NCBI RefSeq assembly: GCF_020166415.1
Contig: NZ_JAIQXV010000004.1
Coordinates: forward strand, 62,001 to 126,000
DNA from: Deinococcus multiflagellatus
GTDB lineage: Bacteria; Deinococcota; Deinococci; Deinococcales; Deinococcaceae
DNA: 64,000 bases
Direction of reading: 5' to 3'
The translations under genes were made by a program, and so were the position numbers. Of the stretch, positions 9,159-19,491 are shown piece by piece. Under the pieces are notes generated by a model. That model made no database searches. It was not told the DNA's origin and was given only the letters and a program-made list of their open reading frames with translations. The stretch's first letter is position 1; every line of letters begins with the position of its first letter.

Positions 9159-10811
9159 ATGACGTCGCCTGCCATCCACGTGCTGCCCGAGCATGTCGCC
9201 CGCCTGATCGCGGCCGGCGAGGTGGTGTCGCGCCCGCTGGACGTGGTGCGCGAACTGGTGGACAACGCCCTGGACGCTGGGGCCACCCGCATTGAGGTGG
9301 AACTTGATGGCGGCGGCCTGACCCTGGTGCGCGTGCGTGACAACGGCGGCGGAATCCCGGCGGCGTCGGTGGGACTCGCGCCGCTGCGGCACGCCACGAG
9401 CAAGCTGTCTCCCGACACTGGACCGGCGCTGCAGGTCACCACCCTGGGCTTCCGGGGCGAGGCGCTGTGGGCGGCGGCGCAGGCCGGGGACCTGCATCTG
9501 GTCACGCGGCCCGCCGCGCAGGTGGGCGCCTGTGAGGTGCTCGCCTGCGGCGACGAGGTGCAGGTCAGCCGCACCTCTGCCCCGGCCGGCACCACGGTAA
9601 CGGTGCGGCGCCTGTTTGCGCGTCTGCCTGCCCGGCTGCGCACGCAGGCGCCACCCGCCACGGAAGCGCGGGAGGTCACCGCCCTGCTGGGGCGCTACGT
9701 GCTGCACTGGCCGGGCCTGCACTGGCGGCTGAGTGTGGACGGTGAGGTGCGGCTCTCGCACGCGCCCAGCGACCACCGCGGCGCCGTGGCCAGCGTGTAC
9801 GGCCCCCTGAATGCCAACCGGGTCCTGCCGGTGACGCACGGGGCGGTGTGCGGCGTGGTGTCCCGCCCGGAACTCACGCGGCCCCGGCGTGACCGCATGC
9901 ACTTCAGCGTGAATGGCCGCCCCGTGCTGGCCCCACCAGAGCTGGAACGCGCGGTCATTGAGGCCTATGCCGAGCTGCTGCCCGCTGGCGCAGCCCCCCT
10001 GTGCGTGCTGGACCTGAGCCTTCCCCCTGAGGGTTACAACCCCAACGTGCACCCGGCCAAGCAGGTGGTGGCCCTGGCCGACCTGGGCAGTGTGGCCGCG
10101 CAGGTGCGCGCCGCTGTGGCAGCGGCCCTGAGCGGTCATCCGCTTGTACGTGCCGCCCCGGCCCCACTTTCCCCGGCGGCCACGCCCACCCCACCCACAC
10201 ATGACCATTTTCCGGCCCTGACCCTGCTGGGCGTGTACCAGGAGCTGTATCTGCTGGCGCAGGGTGAGGGCGACCTGTGGATCGTGGATGCCCACGCCGC
10301 GCATGAACGCGCCCTGTACGAGCATTTGCGCCGTGACCTTGCCGCCGCGCCCCCGGTGGAACTGCCGGAACCTGAACTGCTGCACCTCACCCCGGAGCAA
10401 CTGGCCCGGCTGCACGAACGCGCCCCGGAATTACAGGCCTGGGGGCTGACCATTGAGGACTTCGGCGCGGGCCTCGCGCGGCTGCGCACCCTGCCCGCCA
10501 CGCTGGCCACGCTCGCTGTGCCCCGCCTGCACGAGCAGATTGTTGAAGCGGCGCTGGGCACCAGCCCCGACCCGCAGCGGGACGTGCTCGCCCGCCTGGC
10601 CTGCGCCCCGGCCCTGAAAGCCGGCATGCTGGACCGCGCCCGGGGTGAAGCGGTGCTGGCGGCCCTGGCCGCGTGCGAGCAGCCCTGGGCCTGCCCACAC
10701 GGCCGCCCCACCGCCGTGCGCCTGCCCGAGCGTGACCTCGCGCATACCTTTGGGCGGCGCGGCGTGCGCGACATTCCCCGGGGCCGAGACGCCGCGCCGC
10801 AGAAGGGGTAG
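9159..10811 (+). CDS. mutL: DNA mismatch repair protein MutL
   Basis: This 550-residue protein has the GHKL ATPase motifs of MutL: ELVDNALDAGAT, VRDNGGGI and TLGFRGEALW, then NVHPAKQVV, and in the C-terminal domain LACAPALKAG and ACPHGRPT. The endonuclease-type motif around residue 377 reads DAHAAHERALYE, which keeps the D, H and both E positions but has Ala where most nicking MutL proteins have Gln. I prefer the ATG at 9159 (MTSPAIHVLPEHVARLIAAGEV); an ATG at 9123 adds 12 residues that are not MutL-like. TACCCT 10 bases upstream may be the -10 box. No mutS is in the window. Confidence 0.92.
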   Translation: MTSPAIHVLPEHVARLIAAGEVVSRPLDVVRELVDNALDAGATRIEVELDGGGLTLVRVRDNGGGIPAASVGLAPLRHATSKLSPDTGPALQVTTLGFRGEALWAAAQAGDLHLVTRPAAQVGACEVLACGDEVQVSRTSAPAGTTVTVRRLFARLPARLRTQAPPATEAREVTALLGRYVLHWPGLHWRLSVDGEVRLSHAPSDHRGAVASVYGPLNANRVLPVTHGAVCGVVSRPELTRPRRDRMHFSVNGRPVLAPPELERAVIEAYAELLPAGAAPLCVLDLSLPPEGYNPNVHPAKQVVALADLGSVAAQVRAAVAAALSGHPLVRAAPAPLSPAATPTPPTHDHFPALTLLGVYQELYLLAQGEGDLWIVDAHAAHERALYEHLRRDLAAAPPVELPEPELLHLTPEQLARLHERAPELQAWGLTIEDFGAGLARLRTLPATLATLAVPRLHEQIVEAALGTSPDPQRDVLARLACAPALKAGMLDRARGEAVLAALAACEQPWACPHGRPTAVRLPERDLAHTFGRRGVRDIPRGRDAAPQKG

Positions 10812-11064
10812 GGCGGGTCCCCTCTTCTTTGGGCAAAGTTGGGTGCGCTTGGCCCACCCTCACGGTGCATCTGCTCTGCTTCAAGCGACCAGACGGGCGT
10901 GCCTCCTGCCTGTGCGGGACGTCGGCTTTGCCGGCCAGGACAGGCGGACCCCGTTACGCCACCCACGAGCCGCGTCCAGGCTCAGGACCTCGACGTTGGT
11001 CTGGAGGGCAACCGAGCGACGCGCGTCTCGAACACAGGATGTTGAACTGTTCGTGGCGGTGGCC

Positions 11065-11694
11065 TTAGCGCGTGCTCAGGGCGCTGCGCTGGCCGCTGAA
11101 CAGGGCGGGAAAGGTGGCTTTGGCCGCGCGGGTGATCACCGGCTGCACCCAGTAGGGCAACCGGGCGGCGGCATTCGTCACCTCAAAGCGCCCATCTTTC
11201 GAGACGGTCATCACCCCGGTCCACCCCTGGCGCAGCGTGAGGTTGTAGTAGGTGTTCAGCCCGGCGCAGCGTCCCTTGAGGGTCACGGTGCGGTCGCTGT
11301 ACATCCACTGACCACGCCGGGTGGGCGTGGTGGGGTGGTCAGCCTGCAAGACGGTGGCCAGCCGACCACTGGCCGCGTGGTAGGCCAGCAGGGTTTCGGC
11401 GGTGTAGGTGCGCGCGCCGGCGGGGCTGACCTTGACGCCCGGGCAGATGTCGATTGGGCGCACGGGCGGCTGGAAACTCTCGGGGATGGCGACATTGAAG
11501 CGCGTGCCGGAGACAGCGCCGGCCCCCAGCAGCCAGCCTTCGCTCAGGTTGGTGAGGAGAATGCGCACGTCCCCGGCCCCCACCTGTGTCAGGGCGGCCG
11601 GGTTGCGGATTTCACCGCCAATTCCTACCGCCACGGCGGCGGCAGGTGAGGACAGGAGGCCAAGCAGAAGAGCAGCGGGCGCGGCGCGGTTCAT
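11065..11694 (-). CDS. Secreted protein of unknown function
   Basis: This 209-residue protein has a signal peptide (MNRAAPAALLLGLLSSPAAAVA) and a predicted beta-rich mature part with two cysteines (IDICPGVKV, LKGRCAGLNTYYNL). No catalytic motif was recognised. It probably belongs to a Deinococcus-restricted family. It diverges from the metallo-beta-lactamase gene at 11930 and is convergent with mutL. Confidence 0.6.
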   Translation of the reverse strand: MNRAAPAALLLGLLSSPAAAVAVGIGGEIRNPAALTQVGAGDVRILLTNLSEGWLLGAGAVSGTRFNVAIPESFQPPVRPIDICPGVKVSPAGARTYTAETLLAYHAASGRLATVLQADHPTTPTRRGQWMYSDRTVTLKGRCAGLNTYYNLTLRQGWTGVMTVSKDGRFEVTNAAARLPYWVQPVITRAAKATFPALFSGQRSALSTR

Positions 11695-11929
11695 ACCGTG
11701 CAGGATGGGTGGCGCGGGTCAATGGCATGTCGGCCGAAGTGAAGTTCGTTACAGGGTGTCTAGGCCTTGCTGACAGGGCAGAGGGACCTTGGCCTGCTCC
11801 TGCTCACCGGTCCAGACCTTTGTGGTGAACCCATCCGCCATCTGGCGATGCCGCGGGTGGGCAAGGCAGTGGCAGCATGGGCGGCAGTGTGCCGTCAGGG
11901 TTCTGCCTGCGGCCACTGGAGGACGCTGC

Positions 11930-12916
11930 ATGCTGCACATTTCTGTTCTGGGCCGCCCGGCGGCCGACAATGCCCTGCTCGTGACGGCCGAGTCGGGGCA
12001 GGGCCGCACCCGGCTGCTGCTGGACTGCGGCGCGGGCACCGCCGACACGCTGCCGCTGGGCGTGGTGCAGGACATCCGGCACCTGTGCCTGTCGCACCTG
12101 CACATGGACCACATCAGTGGCTTTGACGCCTTTTTTCGCGCCACCTTCGACCGCCCAGGAGAGAACCACATCTGGGGCCCGCCGGGCAGCGCGCGGATCC
12201 TGCAGCACCGGTTTCAGGGCTTCTGGTGGAACCACGCCCCGGAACTCCGGGGCACGTGGCTGGTGCATGAGGTGTGGCCGGAGCGTGTGGAGACGGTGCG
12301 GTTTGAGGCGCATGAGGCGTTCGCCGTGCCGCACCCCATGGGGCACGCGCCGCAGACCGGCCTCCTCCTGACCACGCCGGAGCTGTCGGTCTGGGCGCTT
12401 ACGCTGTCACACCACGGCGCCAGCCTGGGCTTCCGGCTGCAGGAGCCGGAGCGGGTGAATATTGACGCCTCACGCCTGCGCGCCCTGGGCCTGACTGGTG
12501 GGCCGTGGCTGGCGGCGCTGAAGGCCAGCGCCACGGGCATGCTGGACACCCCGGCCGGACCGCGGGACGCCGATGAGTTGCGTGCGACCCTGCTGCGCCG
12601 CGAACCCGGCCAGAGCGCCGCCTACCTGACAGATTTTCTGCTGGATGACGAGGCGGTCACGCAGCTGACCCCCTGGCTGGCCGGGGTGGACACGCTGTAC
12701 GCCGAAGCGCAGTACCTACCGGAGGACGCCGCGCTGGCCGCGCGGCACCACCACACCACGGTGGATCAGGTGGCGCAGCTGGCGGCGGGCAGTGGGGTGG
12801 GCCGACTGCGCCTGCTGCACCTGTCGCGCCGGTACCCGGCCGACCGCTGGCCGGAGTTTCTGGAGGTGGCGCGCCAGCAGTTTGCGCCCACGGCATTCCC
12901 GGACGAGTGGGCTTGA
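11930..12916 (+). CDS. Metallo-beta-lactamase-fold protein, RNase Z-like
   Basis: This 328-residue protein carries LSHLHMDHISGFDAFF (HxHxDH zinc motif, near residue 57), a second His in VPHPMGHAPQTGLLL and AYLTDFLLDD near residue 230, in the order seen in RNase Z/ElaC-like hydrolases. It may process RNA or hydrolyse a small molecule; the long insert after residue 75 is unlike the standard tRNase Z. GGAGG at 11918-11922 sets the ATG at 11930 as start. Confidence 0.7.
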   Translation: MLHISVLGRPAADNALLVTAESGQGRTRLLLDCGAGTADTLPLGVVQDIRHLCLSHLHMDHISGFDAFFRATFDRPGENHIWGPPGSARILQHRFQGFWWNHAPELRGTWLVHEVWPERVETVRFEAHEAFAVPHPMGHAPQTGLLLTTPELSVWALTLSHHGASLGFRLQEPERVNIDASRLRALGLTGGPWLAALKASATGMLDTPAGPRDADELRATLLRREPGQSAAYLTDFLLDDEAVTQLTPWLAGVDTLYAEAQYLPEDAALAARHHHTTVDQVAQLAAGSGVGRLRLLHLSRRYPADRWPEFLEVARQQFAPTAFPDEWA

Positions 12917-12935
12917 CCCCGCGCTAGCCCGCACC

Positions 12936-14171
12936 TCAGGTCAGCCGCTGAAGTTCCCGCGCCGCCTGCCGCAGGTAATAGGGCACGTAGTTCGGCCGCG
13001 TGCCGGGCACCGTGCCCGTCCAGGTGCGGAACGTGGCGTCATAGACGGCGGCGCGGTGCAGCAGGGCCAGGGGCAGCGCCCGCCAGAGCAGCGGCGCCGC
13101 GTCGGCGGCGTCCAGGGCGCGCAGGTACGCGGCGCCCATCCGTGCGGCGGCGTCCGGGTGGGCCTGCCACACCGGCAAGGCCGCGCGGCTGGGATGCAGG
13201 GCGAAGGCCAGAAACCAGCCGGCATCCATGAACGGGTGGGTGGCGCTGGCCGCTTCACTCCAGTCGAACCAAACGCTGCCGCGCGCCGCGCTGTGCAGGG
13301 CGTTACGGGGATGGGCGTCCCCATGGGCGGGTAAATCCGGCAGGCCGTGCAGTTGCAGGTCACGCAGGGCCGCCCGGAGGCGGGGCCGCGCGGCGGTCAG
13401 GGCGTCAGCCACGGCCGGTTCCAGATTCCAGCCGCGCAGCGCTGCTCGGTCACCCAGGAGGGCGTCCACCTGCTCGGTCATCTGCTGCAGGGGCAGGGCG
13501 GGAGCGCCGGCCGCAGCCAGGGCCCCGGCGTCAGCGGTGCGCTGAAACCGGGCGAGTCTCGTCAGGGCCTCCGTCCAGGCGTCCAGTGCCGCTGCGCCGT
13601 CCAGCAGGGCGCCGCCGTCCTGGGTCAGCAGGGCGCCGCGGGCCGGGTCGGCCGCCAGCACGGGGGGCAGCAGCTCGGGGTGCCGGGCCCACAGGTGCGT
13701 GGTCAGGGCTGCTTCCCGGCCACTGTCACTGACCTTCAGCCACGCGCGGCCCTGTGAGGTGGCGAGGAGGTGGGTGGCGCTCAGGTCACTGGCGAACTGC
13801 AGGTGAGGGGCGCCGTCCAGGGCGACCCCCGTCCCCTGCAGCAACTGACCGGCCAGCTGATTGACGGTCGCGGGCCAGCCGGGGCGCTGCCAGCGGCGAA
13901 CATTGGGAATGGGCGGCGGCCGCTCGGCACGCCACCCTCCCCCACCCGTGGGTGTCCCCTCGCCCAGCGCCTGCACATGAACCAGGCCGGCCTGCCCGAA
14001 CAGGTGACCGCCGTCATGCAGCAGCCACACCGGGCCCAAGGCGGCGCTCAGCGCCTCTTCCAGCGGCTGCTCGGCGCTCAGCAGCACCTGCGGCCAGCCG
14101 CCCTCCGGCGTGCGCCAGACCAGGAGCGCCTGCGCGTGCCACAGGGCCACCGCCCGCGCTTCAGGGGCCAT
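12936..14171 (-). CDS. Aminoglycoside-phosphotransferase-family kinase
   Basis: This 411-residue protein has the APH/choline-kinase catalytic loop LPAHGDAHPRNALH near residue 280 and the metal-binding WFDWSEAASATHPFMD after it. A Lys in GRAWLKVSDSGREAALTTHLW near residue 145 fits the ATP-binding Lys, with the Glu in the following helix. About 120 N-terminal residues precede the kinase and look like a separate small domain that I cannot identify. The substrate is unknown. Its start overlaps the flavin reductase gene by 11 bases, so the two are probably co-transcribed. Confidence 0.75.
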   Translation of the reverse strand: MAPEARAVALWHAQALLVWRTPEGGWPQVLLSAEQPLEEALSAALGPVWLLHDGGHLFGQAGLVHVQALGEGTPTGGGGWRAERPPPIPNVRRWQRPGWPATVNQLAGQLLQGTGVALDGAPHLQFASDLSATHLLATSQGRAWLKVSDSGREAALTTHLWARHPELLPPVLAADPARGALLTQDGGALLDGAAALDAWTEALTRLARFQRTADAGALAAAGAPALPLQQMTEQVDALLGDRAALRGWNLEPAVADALTAARPRLRAALRDLQLHGLPDLPAHGDAHPRNALHSAARGSVWFDWSEAASATHPFMDAGWFLAFALHPSRAALPVWQAHPDAAARMGAAYLRALDAADAAPLLWRALPLALLHRAAVYDATFRTWTGTVPGTRPNYVPYYLRQAARELQRLT

Positions 14172-14694
14172 GCGTCACGCGCTGCTCGGTGGTGGTCGTG
14201 TACACGCTCCGCCCCAGGTAAATGGCGGGCGGCGCGGTCAGCAGGCCCTGATCGTCGTAGGCGTCCGGGTCGTAGTACACAGCCTGCACCTCACCCACGA
14301 TCAGGTCGTGGTCGCCGGTGGGCAGCACCTGCGTGACCCGGCAGGTGTAGTGCAGGTAAGCGTCCCGCAGGGCCAGCGGCTGCTCCGCCAACGATTCCAG
14401 GGCCAGCAGCGCGTGTTTGTCGTGGCCGTCATGCAGGCTGTAAATGCCAGTGCCCTGCACGGCCCCCGCCTGCGCCAGCGGCAGGAAATTCACGCCGAAG
14501 GTGCCGCTGGCCAGGATCAGCGGGTGGGTGGCCCGTTCACGGCCCACCGCCACCCCGTACAGCGGGGGCTGGGCGCTCAGGGCGGTGTGCCAGCCGGCGG
14601 CCATCACGTTACGTGTCTCGCCGTGCCGGGCCGTCACCAGCGCCACAGTGCCGGGGTAGTAGCCAAAAAAACGGTCGGTGACCTGACGCAGCAT
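14161..14694 (-). CDS. Flavin reductase-like FMN-binding protein
   Basis: This 177-residue protein resembles the flavin reductase (FMN-binding split barrel) family: GTVALVTARHGETRNVMAAGW near the start, HPLILASGTFGVNFLPLAQA, and GDHDLIVGEVQAVYY. It probably reduces or binds FMN. The start is the ATG at 14694, with TATCCT 7 bases upstream, so the mRNA is likely leaderless. It diverges from gltX; 87 bases separate the two start codons. Confidence 0.8.
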   Translation of the reverse strand: MLRQVTDRFFGYYPGTVALVTARHGETRNVMAAGWHTALSAQPPLYGVAVGRERATHPLILASGTFGVNFLPLAQAGAVQGTGIYSLHDGHDKHALLALESLAEQPLALRDAYLHYTCRVTQVLPTGDHDLIVGEVQAVYYDPDAYDDQGLLTAPPAIYLGRSVYTTTTEQRVTHGP

Positions 14695-14781
14695 GACGGC
14701 GAGGATAGCGGCCCGCCGCCCCCCCGGCGCGGGTGGCCGCCGGGCTGCGCCGCGTTGCCCGCGCCCCGTATCCTGTGCCCC

Positions 14782-16203
<1,422 letters not shown>

Positions 16204-16217
16204 GGACCGGATTGACC

Positions 16218-16268
16218 GCAAAACAAAGCCAGGGCGAATCATGATCCGTCACCCTGTCTTTGTTTTGC
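16218..16268 (+). terminator. Terminator hairpin after gltX
   Basis: The outer 11-bp stem GCAAAACAAAG/CTTTGTTTTGC encloses a second CAGGG/CCCTG pairing. The 3' arm itself is T-rich. Confidence 0.7.
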
Positions 16269-16319
16269 CCCAGCCGTCACAGCGGTATTCCGTTACGTTG
16301 AGGGGAGGGAAGGACCCCC

Positions 16320-16413
16320 TCAACTCCACTCCAACCGCTGTCTGTCGCGGTCACTCGCTCCGCTCGCCCCACATCACCTGAAGGTAAACCCTTCAGATGA
16401 TGTGGTTACCGCT
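16320..16413 (-). repeat. 94-bp dispersed hairpin repeat, family R1, copy 2
   Basis: Same length as copy 1 at 661-754 and about 86 percent identical by eye, in opposite orientation. In the main stem one G-C pair of copy 1 is replaced by C-G here, and another C-G pair is a T-G wobble, so pairing is conserved. It lies between gltX and the 3' end of the META gene. Confidence 0.8.
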
Positions 16414-16414
16414 A

Positions 16415-17560
16415 TCAGTCCTGCTCGAACACCCAGGTCTGGTCGTCGGCCTGCAGGGTCAGAGTCTTGCCAGTCACGGTCAGGGCGGGACCAGCCTCCA
16501 GCAGCGCCACCAGCGGCAGGGTCTGCTCTTCCGGGCACATCATGCGGGTGCTGGTCACGCCGCCTTTGACGCTCAGGCGGCCGGCCGCCACAGCAGCGGC
16601 AGCGCCAAAGGAATTGCAGCCGTCCACCCCGCCCACACGGCCATTTTCAAAGGTCAGCACCACGGGGCGGGCGGTCTGCGGGGCGGGCTGGCCCCCCAGG
16701 GTTTTCAGGCGGTAGGTGCCGCTGGGCAGCGGGGTGGCCACAGGCGGGTTCACGGGGGCCAGGGCGCTGCCGCCGGTTATGCGGGTCAGGGTCAGGGTGC
16801 CCGCCTGACCAGTCAGGGTCAGGGTGGCGCCGCTCAGGGCCGGGGTCAGGGGGCCACGCAGCACGGCGCTCAGGGCCTGCTCGGCCTCGGCCTGGGGGGC
16901 TGGGCACAGCAGCCGCGTGCCCGCCACCCCCATGAACTGAAACTCACCACCCGGCAGGCGGGTGCCCGGGGCGCGCAGGCTGTTGCAGCCCACCACGCCG
17001 CCCAGGCTCAGGGCCGGGCCCTTGACGGTCACGCTCAGCACGCCGCGCAGGGGCAGGGCGCGCGAGCCCAGCTTCAGGCCACTCGCCACATAGGTGCCGT
17101 CCAGAGAGGCAGGCTGCGCCGGATTTCCAGAAGAAGGGGTGTTCACAGCGCCTCCAGCGGTAAAGGTCAGGCGGCCCGCTCCGGCCACCAGGGTCAGGGT
17201 GTTGCCTTTCTGCTCAAAACGGGTGGTGCGCGCCAGAAGCCCCAGATAGTCCTCACGCAGACTCAGGGCCGCGTCGGGGCAATTCATGCTGCTGCCCCCC
17301 GAGAGGCCGCGCAGCAGCAGCGCCTGCCCGTTCAGGGTGCCGGTGCCCGTCAGAGGGCTGCACCCAGTCGAACCGCTGACCTTCAGGGCCCCGCCGCTGG
17401 CGTCCAGCCGCAGGGTGGGGCGGGCCAGGGCTGGCCCCGGGGTGATGGGCGCGCGGCCGGGCAACTGCACACTCTGCAGGGTCCAGGTGGTGCCCACAGG
17501 GGCCGCCGGGGACGGCGCACTCAGGGCGGCCAGGGTCAGGCTGGAGAGCAGGGCGTTCAT
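16415..17560 (-). CDS. Secreted protein with three META/HslJ-like domains
   Basis: A signal peptide (MNALLSSLTLAALSAPSPA) is followed by three consecutive META domains of about 110 residues. Each has the hallmark pattern: GTTWTLQSV with GSTGCSPLTG and SMNCPDAAL; GTYVASG with GVVGCNSL and LLCPAPQ; GTYRLKTLGG with GVDGCNSFG and RMMCPEEQ. META domains occur in envelope and stress-linked proteins such as HslJ. The length of about 381 residues reflects triplication. A GTG five codons upstream is an alternative start. Confidence 0.8.
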   Translation of the reverse strand: MNALLSSLTLAALSAPSPAAPVGTTWTLQSVQLPGRAPITPGPALARPTLRLDASGGALKVSGSTGCSPLTGTGTLNGQALLLRGLSGGSSMNCPDAALSLREDYLGLLARTTRFEQKGNTLTLVAGAGRLTFTAGGAVNTPSSGNPAQPASLDGTYVASGLKLGSRALPLRGVLSVTVKGPALSLGGVVGCNSLRAPGTRLPGGEFQFMGVAGTRLLCPAPQAEAEQALSAVLRGPLTPALSGATLTLTGQAGTLTLTRITGGSALAPVNPPVATPLPSGTYRLKTLGGQPAPQTARPVVLTFENGRVGGVDGCNSFGAAAAVAAGRLSVKGGVTSTRMMCPEEQTLPLVALLEAGPALTVTGKTLTLQADDQTWVFEQD

Positions 17561-17743
17561 GAGAGGGTTGTACACCGCGAAACTGATGACCGTGTGATGA
17601 CCTGCGCCCAGTTGCCGCGTCCGGACACCCCCGGCCCGCCGCGCCGCGCCAGCCCGTAGAATGCGGCAAACGCTCGTTAGGCTCCTGCCCAGAGCCGTTC
17701 AGATTGACCCCCCGCCTGCCCCCAGGCGCCCCAGGAGGACTGT

Positions 17744-18166
17744 ATGGAAGACCGCCGTATTCGGGTACTGATTGCCAAGCCGGGCATGGACGGCCATGAC
17801 CGGGGCGCCAAAGTCGTGGCGCGCGCCCTGCGCGACGCGGGCATGGAAGTGATCTACACCGGGCTGCGCCAGACCGCGGAGATGATCGTGAACGCGGCGG
17901 TGCAGGAGGACGTGGACGCCATTGGGCTCTCGGTGCTGTCCGGCGCGCACATGCATTATTTCCGCGAGGTGATGGGCCTGCTGCGCGAGCGCGGCGCCGA
18001 CGACATCATCGTGTTTGGCGGCGGCATCATCCCGGACCAGGACCTGCCCAAGCTGCAGGAGCTGGGGGTGGGGCGCGTGTTCACGCCCGGCGCCAGCACC
18101 GAGGACGCCGCCGCGTACCTGCGCGGCGCGGTGCAGGCCCGCTGGCAGGCGCAGGGCGAGGCGTGA
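17744..18166 (+). CDS. Cobalamin-binding domain protein (methylmalonyl-CoA mutase C-terminal type)
   Basis: This 140-residue stand-alone B12-binding domain has [18 protein letters not shown] (the DxHxxG cobalamin motif at about residue 16), [13 protein letters not shown] and [27 protein letters not shown]. It matches the small subunit of split methylmalonyl-CoA or related acyl-CoA mutases. The large catalytic subunit is not next to it. AGGAGG occurs shortly before the ATG. It is likely co-transcribed with the MFS gene 18 bases downstream. Confidence 0.85.
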   Translation: MEDRRIRVLIAKPGMDGHDRGAKVVARALRDAGMEVIYTGLRQTAEMIVNAAVQEDVDAIGLSVLSGAHMHYFREVMGLLRERGADDIIVFGGGIIPDQDLPKLQELGVGRVFTPGASTEDAAAYLRGAVQARWQAQGEA

Positions 18167-18184
18167 GCCGGCGCGGCCCCGCCC

Positions 18185-19369
18185 ATGGCTGAGGCCGCCC
18201 CGGCCGCCGAGGCCCGGCCCGCCCTGGGCGCGGGGCGCGTGGCCCCGCTGTACGCGGCGCAGGCGCTGGCCACCGGCGCCACCACCGTCAGCACCGTGCT
18301 GTCCAGCCTGATCATCAGTGGGCTGGGCGCCGAGCATCTGGCCGGGCTGCCCGCCACCCTGATCAGCGCGTCTGGGGCAGTCTCGGCGGGGTTTTTCGGG
18401 GCCTGGATGCTGCGCCGGGGCCGGCGCAGCGGCCTGAGCGCCGCCTTCGCGCTGGGCATGCTGGGCGCTGTGACCGGGTTCGTGGGGGCGCGGCTGGGGC
18501 TGCTGCCGCTGTTTCTGCTGGGGGCCGCCCTGATGGGCGCGGCGCAGGGCGGCTACCAGCAGGCCCGCTACGCCGCCGCCGAGAGCGTGCCCGAACCCCA
18601 GCGCGGCGCGGCCCTGGGGCGGCTGATGCTCATGAGTGTGGCAGGCTCGTTTCTGATCACCGGCGCGGCGCGGCCCATAGAGGCGCTGGGCGCGGCCCTG
18701 GGCACCAGCCCGGAGGTGGCGGGCTGGCTGGTGGCCAGTGCACTGCTGGGCGCAGCCGCCCTGCTGTTGCGGGCGTGGCGCCCCCTGCGCGCGCCCACGC
18801 AGGCGTCCAGCCCCCGGCTGGGGCTGCAGGCGGCGTTTGCCATTCCAGGTGTGAAATCCACGGCGCTGGCCCTGGCCACCGCGCAGGGCCTGATGGTCAC
18901 CCTGATGAGCCTGACCCCGCTGCGCGCCCACCACATGGGCATTGAGCACGCGGGCGTGGCCGCCCTGATCAGCGGGCACATTCTGGGCATGTTCGGCTTT
19001 GGCTGGCTGACTGGCCCGCTGATTGACCGCCTGGGGCTGCGCTTTGGGTACGTGAGCGGCGCGGCGCTGCTGGCGGCGGCGGCCCTCACGGCCCCGCTGC
19101 ACGGCACCCCCTGGCTGGCGCTCAGCCTGTTTCTGCTGGGCCTGGGCTGGAACCTTGCGTTCGTGACCGGCAGCAAGGCCCTGACCCGCTTTCCTGCGGC
19201 CCAGGGCGTCACCGATGGGCTGGGCTACGTGGCGGCGGGCACCGGGACCCTGCTGGGCGGCGTGGTGATTGCCCAGCTGGGCTTTCCAGCACTCGCGCTG
19301 GGCTGCGCTGTGCTCTCGGGCCTGCTGCTGGTGAGCGCGTGGAGGGTGTCAGCAGGAAGTGGAGAGTAG
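18185..19369 (+). CDS. Major facilitator superfamily transporter
   Basis: This 394-residue protein has about 12 hydrophobic segments with the two-fold MFS layout: GAWMLRRGRRSG between helices 2 and 3 of the first half, and GPLIDRLGLRFGY at the same place in the second half. The middle loop is near residues 195-215. The substrate is unknown. The gene follows the B12-binding gene closely and ends at a strong terminator. Confidence 0.75.
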   Translation: MAEAAPAAEARPALGAGRVAPLYAAQALATGATTVSTVLSSLIISGLGAEHLAGLPATLISASGAVSAGFFGAWMLRRGRRSGLSAAFALGMLGAVTGFVGARLGLLPLFLLGAALMGAAQGGYQQARYAAAESVPEPQRGAALGRLMLMSVAGSFLITGAARPIEALGAALGTSPEVAGWLVASALLGAAALLLRAWRPLRAPTQASSPRLGLQAAFAIPGVKSTALALATAQGLMVTLMSLTPLRAHHMGIEHAGVAALISGHILGMFGFGWLTGPLIDRLGLRFGYVSGAALLAAAALTAPLHGTPWLALSLFLLGLGWNLAFVTGSKALTRFPAAQGVTDGLGYVAAGTGTLLGGVVIAQLGFPALALGCAVLSGLLLVSAWRVSAGSGE

Positions 19370-19371
19370 GA

Positions 19372-19414
19372 AGTGGGAGGGGGCCATGCGCGGCCACCCT
19401 CCCACTCGCTTTTT
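19372..19414 (+). terminator. Intrinsic terminator after the MFS gene
   Basis: A 10-bp stem AGTGGGAGGG/CCCTCCCACT with an inner GGCC/GGCC pairing is followed by CGCTTTTT. Confidence 0.8.
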
Positions 19415-19491
19415 GAGAGCACAAGCCTCCTCGGCACTGGCGTACCGATGCCCTCCCCTGCTTCCCACTCACCACTCCCTACACCCCGCCT

